DNA of 64,000 nt, taken from the NCBI RefSeq assembly GCF_001427785.1, contig NZ_LMHM01000017.1, forward strand, positions 345,727 to 409,726, given 5' to 3'. The position numbers and the translations under genes are program-made. Below are positions 58,254-64,000 of this stretch, piece after piece (positions within the stretch are counted from its first letter, which is position 1; every line of letters begins with the position of its first letter). The notes below the pieces were generated by a model, which ran no database searches, was not told the origin of the DNA, and saw only the letters and a list, made by a program, of their open reading frames with translations. This DNA comes from Lysobacter sp. Root690 (GTDB taxonomy: Bacteria; Pseudomonadota; Gammaproteobacteria; Xanthomonadales; Xanthomonadaceae).

Positions 58254-58910
58254 TCAGCCCAGGCGCATCGACAGTTCGACGTCGTCGGCGAACGGAACCG
58301 ACAGATAACCGCTGCCCGGCGCGCGCACGCGCTGCAGGTAGTCCGGGCAATAGTCGGCGTTGTCGGCGACGATCATCGCGCCCGGCGCGAGATGCGGTTC
58401 GAGCAGGTCGAGGATGTCCAAGTACAGGGACTTGGCGCCATCGAGCAACAACAGATCGATCGAAGGCGGCAGATCGACGCTTAGCGTCTGCAACGCGTCG
58501 CCCGCGCGAATTTCGATCAGGTCGCCCAGTCCGCTGGCGTCGAAATGTTCGCGCGCCTTGGCGACCTTGGACGACTCGAATTCGGTGGTAATCACGCGCC
58601 CGCCGCCGTTGTCGCGCAGCGCCGCGGCGAGGTGCAAGGTCGAGATGCCGAACGAGGTGCCGAACTCGACGACGGTCTTTGCGCGCGAGCTGCGCGCGAG
58701 CATGTAAAGCAAGGCGCCGGTTTCGCGCGAGACCGGAAGCCACAGGTCCTTCAGGCGTCCGTACAGGTCCAGGTATTCGGTCTTGCTGCGCATCAGTCTT
58801 TCGCGTTCGTCGCGCGAAATGCCGCTGAAGGCCGGACTCGTCACGGCGTCGGCCTGGTCGAACAAACGCTCCAGCAACGGCGCCAAAGGAGAAGTGGTCA
58901 ATGTGGTCAT
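58254..58910 (-). CDS. Class I SAM-dependent O-methyltransferase-like protein
   Basis: 218 residues. Motif I VVEFGTSFGISTLHLAAAL, acidic post-I ITTEFE, and LLLLDGAKSLYLDILDLLEP match the caffeoyl-CoA/catechol O-methyltransferase family (pfam Methyltransf_24 type). Likely forms an operon with the downstream reductase and is controlled by the divergent TetR protein. A role in tailoring the peptide is not supported: it is on the opposite strand behind another gene. Confidence 0.82.
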   Translation of the reverse strand: MTTLTTSPLAPLLERLFDQADAVTSPAFSGISRDERERLMRSKTEYLDLYGRLKDLWLPVSRETGALLYMLARSSRAKTVVEFGTSFGISTLHLAAALRDNGGGRVITTEFESSKVAKAREHFDASGLGDLIEIRAGDALQTLSVDLPPSIDLLLLDGAKSLYLDILDLLEPHLAPGAMIVADNADYCPDYLQRVRAPGSGYLSVPFADDVELSMRLG

Positions 58911-59040
58911 GGGGGTTCTCGGATCGTGGCTGAGCGCCTTGCGGCGCGCGTTGAAAAATGCGACTAATTCGTCGTGTTGATAGAATACGATTGATCCCTC
59001 GCATTCACTATTCGCATTTCCTCACGACCATTCGAGCGCC

Positions 59041-59673
59041 ATGACCGACCGACCAAGCCCCAGGATTTCCTCGAGAAAACAGCCGAAACAGACCCGCTCG
59101 GCCGGGCTGGTGGCGGCGGTGCTCGAAGCGGCCACTCGCGTTTTGGCCGAGGAGGGTGCCGCCCGTTTCACCACCGCGCGGGTCGCCGAGCGGGCCGGCG
59201 TGAGCATCGGCTCGCTGTATCAATACTTCCCCAATAAGGCCGCGATCCTGTTCCGCCTGCAATCGGACGAGTGGAAGCAGACCGGCGACCTGCTGCGGGT
59301 GATTCTCGAGGACGCCGAACACGCGCCGCTGCTGCGATTGCGCATGCTGGTGCATGCCTTCATCCGATCGGAATGCGATGAAGCGCAGATGCGCGGCGCG
59401 CTCAACGATGCCGCGCCGCTGTACCGCGACGCGCCGGAAACGCATGCGGCGCGCGCATCCGGCAAAAAGACCTTTCAGAAATTCATGCGCGAGGCCTTGC
59501 CCGATGCGTCGGCGGTGAAGCGCAAGCTCGCCGGCGATCTGATCGCCACGACGCTGAGTACGGTCGGCAAGCAATTCTCGACCACCGCGCCGACGGCCGC
59601 GCAAATCAAGGTCTATTCGGACGCGATGGGGGACATGTTCTGTGCGTACCTCCAGAAGATTGCGCGCGACTGA
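59041..59673 (+). CDS. TetR-family transcriptional regulator
   Basis: 210 residues. HTH domain at about 22-68: AVLEAATRVLAEEGAARFTTARVAERAGVSIGSLYQYFPNKAAIL. C-terminal ligand domain has FQKFMREALPD. It is divergent from the methyltransferase-reductase pair; the 130-base gap contains GCGACTAATTCGTCG and GAATACGATTG, possible operator parts. Probably represses the pair until a ligand appears. Confidence 0.88.
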   Translation: MTDRPSPRISSRKQPKQTRSAGLVAAVLEAATRVLAEEGAARFTTARVAERAGVSIGSLYQYFPNKAAILFRLQSDEWKQTGDLLRVILEDAEHAPLLRLRMLVHAFIRSECDEAQMRGALNDAAPLYRDAPETHAARASGKKTFQKFMREALPDASAVKRKLAGDLIATTLSTVGKQFSTTAPTAAQIKVYSDAMGDMFCAYLQKIARD

Positions 59674-60067
59674 GGTTTCGCCCACCGATCCGATGGCCGG
59701 CGGATGATCGTTGGCCTGCGTTGGTCGCATGCGATCGGCGTATGACAGATGGCGATGGCAGCCATTCAGTCGGCGATTCGCGCCGCAACCCGCCGCATAG
59801 GTGACGCCCATCGCGGATTGCGTTCGCTGTGGCGGGCACGGCGGCTTTTGCCGGGCCGTTTCTGCAAAAATCCGCAAGCGATGCATGCATGGTGATCGCG
59901 CCGCGATCGCGGCGTCGGCGACTGCCCGGCGTGATCGCTCACCGTCTCGAATGTCGGCGTGTTCGATCGGGCCAGCCGAAACTGCATCGTCCGTCATCGC
60001 CGCCGAGCGCCTTCGCGTCGCCCGATCCATCGCCTGCTTGTTCGAGTCACCAAGGAAGGAGTACGAA
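59674..60067. other. Gene-free stretch, nothing recognised
   Basis: 394 bases between the TetR gene and the protease gene. The frame of the protease is open back to 59801, but that part lacks a ribosome-binding site and domain similarity. GGAAGGAG at about 60,053-60,060 is the ribosome-binding site of the next gene. No repeat or hairpin stands out. Confidence 0.5.
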
Positions 60068-61228
60068 ATGGAATTTGAATCGACCCTGCTGCGATCGCGC
60101 ACCTACACCGGCGTGCTCGCCGCGTTGCAGGAACACGGGATCGACCGACGCAGCCTGGCGACCCTGGAGCAGTCCGGCGCGCGCGATACCGGGCGCGTTC
60201 TCAGCCTGTTGCGTGATTTCCCCGGACTGGCGGCGAATGGTCTGGTCGATGCGCCGCGGGTCAGCTTCGCCCTCAGTCGTTCGTTTGGCGGCGCGTATAC
60301 GCGCATGAACGCCGCACTGGCGGCGATCGAACTGGAGCCACGGCGCGACGACAGCCGGTTCCTGCGCGGCGCGCGGCCGCCGGCGAATTCGCCGTGGCAG
60401 ATCGGCCACGCAGTGCCGCTCGACAGCGACGCCACCGCGACGCCGGGCGCCGTGTATCCGCGGGTCAGTCAGACCACGTCGCTGGATGTGCGCGCCGGTC
60501 TGCCGTGGCCGGTGCGTTATCAGGGCAATCGCGGTACCTGCGTTGCGTTCGCGGTCGCGGCCCTGGTTGAGCTGGAACGCTGCCGGCGCGGCGAGCGCAT
60601 CGATCTGTCCGAGCAGTTCCTGTACTGGGCGATCAAGACCCACGGCGACGACGGCTTGCCGGACCAGGACGGCACCTGGCTGCAATTCGCGCTGGCGGTG
60701 CTGGCCTCGCACGGCATCGCCGAGGAAGCGCTGTGGGAATACGAGCAGCAGCTCGACCCGGACAACATCAGCCACGGCGGTCCCGACCGGCCGTCCGCGG
60801 CGGTGCTGCAGGATGCGCTGGCCCGCGCGGTCGATGCCGGCGTGCATGTCGATGCGCCGGTCGCCGCGGCTGTTCCGGTCCTCGAGCTGTTGCGACAGGG
60901 GCGCGCGGTGGCGGTCAGCCTGCCGGTGTTCGTCGATCCGATGGGCCGCGGCCGCAGCAACTGGGATGCCGCGATCGCGGTCAACCTGGGGCAGGTGCTG
61001 GACCCGCCGCCGACCGCGGTCATGGACGGCGCGCACGCGGTCTGCCTGACCGGGTTCGCGGCCGATCCGGACGAACCGGCCGGCGGCTATTTCATCCTGC
61101 GCAACAGCTGGTCCGAGCGCTGGGGCGCCAACCTGCCCGCGCCTGGGGTCCACGGACCGCAGCCGGGTTACGGTCAGGTCTCGGCGAGCTATGTCGACCG
61201 CTATCTGTTGGAGTACGCTGCGCTCTAG
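60068..61228 (+). CDS. Cytosolic papain-like (C1A) cysteine protease
   Basis: 386 residues. GGAG eight bases upstream supports ATG 60068 (MEFESTLLRS). Papain-fold signature: Gln152 and Cys158 in YQGNRGTCVAFA, His323 in DGAHAVCLTG, Asn346 in RNSWSERWG. There is no signal peptide, unusual for this family in bacteria. The N-terminal 100 residues are a helical region of unknown function that may act as propeptide or targeting domain. Followed 45 bases later by a small unknown protein. Confidence 0.85.
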   Translation: MEFESTLLRSRTYTGVLAALQEHGIDRRSLATLEQSGARDTGRVLSLLRDFPGLAANGLVDAPRVSFALSRSFGGAYTRMNAALAAIELEPRRDDSRFLRGARPPANSPWQIGHAVPLDSDATATPGAVYPRVSQTTSLDVRAGLPWPVRYQGNRGTCVAFAVAALVELERCRRGERIDLSEQFLYWAIKTHGDDGLPDQDGTWLQFALAVLASHGIAEEALWEYEQQLDPDNISHGGPDRPSAAVLQDALARAVDAGVHVDAPVAAAVPVLELLRQGRAVAVSLPVFVDPMGRGRSNWDAAIAVNLGQVLDPPPTAVMDGAHAVCLTGFAADPDEPAGGYFILRNSWSERWGANLPAPGVHGPQPGYGQVSASYVDRYLLEYAAL

Positions 61229-61273
61229 AAGCTGGTTTAGCTTGTCATCCGCCTCGGAGGTAGGATAGGCCGC

Positions 61274-61591
61274 ATGAAAATCGTCAGCGACAGCCTGCTG
61301 CACACCACCTGCGACGACCTTGGCGTCAAGGTCGTCGACGAGGTGTTGCATGCGCCGCCGGAGCTGGTCCGGCTGTTGAACCGCATCGGCATTAAGGACG
61401 CGGCCTATCTGCCCTCGGTGGTCGAAGACATGCCGAGTCTGTTCGTGCAGGAACTCGGCATCAGCCGCGGCAGCCTGCGTTCGATCCAGGAAGCCTTGTC
61501 GGATCAACTCGAACAACTCACCGGCCCGATCCGCAACGACTTCGTGATGCCGCCGCTCGGGGCGATGATTCACCGGGCGAAGAAAGTCTAG
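61274..61591 (+). CDS. Small protein following the papain-like protease
   Basis: 105 residues, MKIVSDSLLHTTCDDLG to MIHRAKKV. Soluble, mostly helical (VVEDMPSLFVQELGISRGSLRSIQEALSDQL). No family recognised. CGGAGG lies about 20 bases upstream and the gene follows the protease on the same strand, so the two probably share an mRNA. It could be an inhibitor, chaperone or substrate of the protease; the sequence alone does not decide. Confidence 0.6.
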   Translation: MKIVSDSLLHTTCDDLGVKVVDEVLHAPPELVRLLNRIGIKDAAYLPSVVEDMPSLFVQELGISRGSLRSIQEALSDQLEQLTGPIRNDFVMPPLGAMIHRAKKV

Positions 61592-61828
61592 GCGCGACAC
61601 CTTCAGATAACGTGTCCGGATTGCACGTTCGCATAACCGTTCCGGGTGGAGCGATCGCCCGGTTCGAATGAACTTCACCGCTATCGTCGCTCCCGCACGA
61701 TGCGACGCATCGATCGCGCATGCAGCCGAGTAATCGCTGCACAACCCTACATTCCCTTCACGCGAGTATTGCCCGACGCTTACGCGCGCCTGGTTAGGCT
61801 GCGCCATCACCCGTGATGGAGAGCCACG

Positions 61829-62689
61829 ATGCACATCATCCTCGGCGGCACCGGACATGTCGGCTCGGCCTTGGCCGAGACGCTGCTCGAACGCGGCGAA
61901 GCGGTCACGGTGGTGTCGCGCAACACGTCGGCGCGCGAGGCCTGGGAGCGCAGGGGCGCGCGGTTCGCGGTCGTCGACGTGCAAGACGTCGACGCACTGC
62001 GTCGATTGCTGCAGCGCGGCCGCCGCCTGTTCCTGCTCAATCCGCCCGCCGCCCCGGCCACCGACACCGACGCGGTCGAGAAAGCCAACCTGCGCGCGAT
62101 CCTCGCCGCGATCGAAGGCTCGGACCTGGAGAAGATCGTCGCCGAATCCACCTACGGCGCGCAGGACCGCGACCGTAGCGGCGACCTCGGCATCCTGTAC
62201 GACATGGAGCAGGCCCTGCGCGCGCAGCCAACTCCTTTCAGCGTCATTCGCGCCGCGTACTACATGAGCAATTGGGACGCCTCGCTGCACAGCGCGCGCG
62301 AACACGGCAAGGTGCTCAGCTTCTATCCGGCCGACTTCAGCCTGCCGATGGTGGCGCCGCGCGATTTGGGCCGCGTCGCGGCCGATCTGATCACCGAGCC
62401 GGTCGCGAACACCGGCATGCATCACGTCGAAGGCCCGCGGGCGTATTCGCCCGCCGACGTGGCCGACGCGTTCGCGCAAGCGCTGGGTCGCGAGGTCGAA
62501 GTCGAGGTGGTGCCGCGCGCGCAATGGGTGGCCGCCTATCAAAAGCTCGGATTTTCCGAGGCGGCGGCGAAGTCGTATGCCGATATGACCGCGGTTACGC
62601 TGGATAAAAGTTACCGGCCCGCGCACGACCCAGTACGCGGACAGGTCAGTTTGCAGGCCTATGTCCAGGGATTGGTCGATCGCTTCTGA
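61829..62689 (+). CDS. NmrA-like NAD(P)-binding protein
   Basis: 286 residues. IILGGTGHVGSALAETLLERG is the nucleotide-binding turn, VVSRNTS follows, and NPPAAPATDTDAVEK is the typical loop of NmrA/QOR2-type atypical SDRs. It lacks the SDR catalytic Tyr-Lys pair. May sense or use NADP(H). Monocistronic with GGAGAG upstream. Confidence 0.82.
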   Translation: MHIILGGTGHVGSALAETLLERGEAVTVVSRNTSAREAWERRGARFAVVDVQDVDALRRLLQRGRRLFLLNPPAAPATDTDAVEKANLRAILAAIEGSDLEKIVAESTYGAQDRDRSGDLGILYDMEQALRAQPTPFSVIRAAYYMSNWDASLHSAREHGKVLSFYPADFSLPMVAPRDLGRVAADLITEPVANTGMHHVEGPRAYSPADVADAFAQALGREVEVEVVPRAQWVAAYQKLGFSEAAAKSYADMTAVTLDKSYRPAHDPVRGQVSLQAYVQGLVDRF

Positions 62690-62813
62690 TAGAGGCCGTC
62701 GCTCGGGCGATGGTTTGAGGCATCGTCCACGCGCGCTTTTGTCGTTGCCCGATCGATTAGGCAGAGCATCGTCGACCCGTCGGATGAAGCCTTGGGCGTA
62801 CGCGCAATCGGCT

Positions 62814-63815
62814 CTATTTCCGCAGATCGTCGCGATACCCCGGCGCCAGCAGGCTTACCGATTCCAGTCGATTGTCCAGGGTGTCGAAATTGATCCAGAG
62901 CAGTTGATCCGGCGAATACCAGCGGGCCACGCCCCAGGTGTGGCTTTCTTGCCACTGATCGGCCTTGCGTCCGATCTTCTCCTGCAACACCGCGGGCGAA
63001 TCGTCGAAACCCAGGCCTGACGGCAACCCGCCCAGCCATGGGCGTGAGTCGCCGAGACGATCGCGCACCATGTCCAGACCGACGAATGCAGGGGTGCCGT
63101 CGTCGGCGCGGTGGCGCGGGTCGAAGTACAACTCGAAGCCGAATTCGCATTTACGGTTCACCGCCTCGTGCTCGACCGCGGCGACGAGGCCGTCGGGATC
63201 GAAGTCGCGGAAGGCGCGGCGAAACTCTTCGCTGTGCGCCGACCGTCCGAACAAGTCGCGGATCTGCTCGGGCGAGGGATAATCCGCCGCGACGAAAGGC
63301 GCATCGCTGGCCGGCATCGCGATGCCAAGACTGATGTCGTAGAGACCAGCTTGCTCGGCTTGACCGAGGTCGCCGGGCTGATAAGTGACGCGTAATCGAT
63401 AGTCGGCCAACCACCACGCATCGCGCTTGTAGGCGTGCAGCACATCGCCATGACCCTGCGCGACCAGCCTGTCCCGTGCCTGCGCCCGCGTATCGTTCCA
63501 GTCCAAGCCGAACGGCATTTCGCCGTCGTAGGGCTTGATCCGCCCCGGAATGCCCGAGGTGACCGAGATATTGGTGAACACCAGTTCGTCGCTTTTGCCG
63601 TGCAGGTTCTCCGGCAGGTTTTCCCAGTAATTACGCTCGGTGAACGACAGCAGCATCCCCAGCGATTTGATCTGCAGCACGGCTTCGTACGGACTGCGAG
63701 GCGGATCGCCGAGCATCGGACGTCGCTTGACGCCCAGTTCGCGCAGCATGGCTTCCACGCCGTCGTCGGTGGCGAGCGAACCGAAGTGCTCGGCATAACG
63801 CTGAATTCGCAACAT
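62814..63815 (-). CDS. Hypothetical protein, 333 residues
   Basis: Soluble, rich in Asp, Trp and Arg: MPFGLDWNDTRAQARDRLV, GLPSGLGFDDSPAVLQEKIG, WGVARWYSPDQLLWINFDTLDN. No signal peptide. I do not recognise the family; the last motif resembles proteins that accompany polymorphic toxin or immunity loci, but this is weak. The gene follows the partial gene at the window edge on the same strand with a 33-base gap. Confidence 0.6.
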   Translation of the reverse strand: MLRIQRYAEHFGSLATDDGVEAMLRELGVKRRPMLGDPPRSPYEAVLQIKSLGMLLSFTERNYWENLPENLHGKSDELVFTNISVTSGIPGRIKPYDGEMPFGLDWNDTRAQARDRLVAQGHGDVLHAYKRDAWWLADYRLRVTYQPGDLGQAEQAGLYDISLGIAMPASDAPFVAADYPSPEQIRDLFGRSAHSEEFRRAFRDFDPDGLVAAVEHEAVNRKCEFGFELYFDPRHRADDGTPAFVGLDMVRDRLGDSRPWLGGLPSGLGFDDSPAVLQEKIGRKADQWQESHTWGVARWYSPDQLLWINFDTLDNRLESVSLLAPGYRDDLRK

Positions 63816-63848
63816 GGTGAGGCGGTCCGTCCTGGAAAGTCGGCGGTG

Positions 63849-64000
63849 TTACATCACGGGCGCTTGCAGACCGACCGATTTGATCGCACCGCTCTTGGGC
63901 TCGTAGTTGACGAGCACGCGGTGCCCGTCTTTCTGCCACGTCTCCACGTATGGATCGCTGGAGTCCGGCGCGCCGAGCAATTGCGCCAGCTGTTGTTTGC
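63849..64000 (-). CDS. 3' end of a gene running off the window edge
   Basis: The last 50 codons are present, ending YEPKSGAIKSVGLQAPVM before TAA. The visible part contains DPYVETWQKDGHRVLVNY, a strand-rich segment. Family unknown. Probably co-transcribed with the 333-residue hypothetical gene that follows. Confidence 0.55.
   Translation of the reverse strand, partial: KQQLAQLLGAPDSSDPYVETWQKDGHRVLVNYEPKSGAIKSVGLQAPVM

Noticed and set aside
58254-58910. Methyltransferase considered as a tailoring enzyme of the peptide cluster
   Set aside because: Opposite strand, separated by another gene, and sharing a divergent TetR regulator; its family normally acts on small phenols or related molecules.
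60047-62626. Very long open frame on the minus strand (about 859 codons) opposite the protease and NmrA-like genes
   Set aside because: It spans three plus-strand genes with clear domains, is His/Arg/Gln-rich without domains, and has the pattern expected opposite strongly G+C-biased third codon positions.

Overview
The window looks like chromosomal DNA from a G+C-rich gammaproteobacterium of the Xanthomonadaceae/Lysobacteraceae, most likely Lysobacter or a close relative. I infer this from the gene families (AceF and LpdA each carrying a lipoyl domain, YajQ, OmpW, an NtrY/NtrX-like pair next to a MacB-like exporter) and from several families of short palindromic intergenic repeats. No database search was possible, so the genus is an inference.

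Layout. 0-14 kb: tesA divergent from a ybbA-ybbP type ABC system, small membrane and hypothetical genes, the rRNA modification pair rsmC-rsuA with a HAD phosphatase, yajQ, a zinc alcohol dehydrogenase, a DMT transporter and a VOC protein. 14-23 kb: ompW, a YggN-like protein, aceF and lpdA of pyruvate dehydrogenase (E1 is not in the window), and another outer-membrane barrel. 23.5-31.1 kb: the complete F1Fo ATP synthase operon atpIBEFHAGDC with its own promoter and terminator, interrupted three times by short palindromic repeats. 31-38 kb: three lipid-linked-sugar or envelope glycosylation genes (GtrA-like, GT2, GT-C-like), glmU, a secreted Endo H-like GH18 enzyme on the opposite strand, and a decayed second copy of the glmU 3' part. 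38-50 kb: an SDR/ArsR divergent pair with an evident operator, then a long minus-strand block holding a HlyD-like adaptor, a small coupled ORF, an ABC ATPase, two FtsX/MacB-type permeases, a DUF885 protein, a sigma-54-dependent response regulator and its kinase. A near-consensus sigma-54 promoter and a palindrome array lie in front of the adaptor gene. 50-52 kb: glmS.

52.2-57.2 kb is the most interesting segment. It is a compact RiPP (ribosomally made, post-translationally modified peptide) cluster. It encodes a 55-residue double-glycine precursor that is too short for routine gene calling, an intrinsic terminator just behind it, a radical SAM/SPASM enzyme of the cyclophane-forming type, a stand-alone HExxH-type putative peptide beta-hydroxylase, a 60-residue remnant of a membrane-fusion protein, and a C39-peptidase ABC exporter. 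The expected route is crosslinking and hydroxylation of the core, then leader removal and export by the C39 transporter. The cluster's more frequent ATA codons suggest it was acquired by transfer.

57-64 kb: an NmrA-like reductase and a class I methyltransferase divergent from a TetR regulator, a cytosolic papain-like protease followed by a small unknown partner, another NmrA-like protein, and two unknown genes, the last running off the window edge. No rRNA, tRNA, CRISPR array, phage or complete insertion sequence was recognised.
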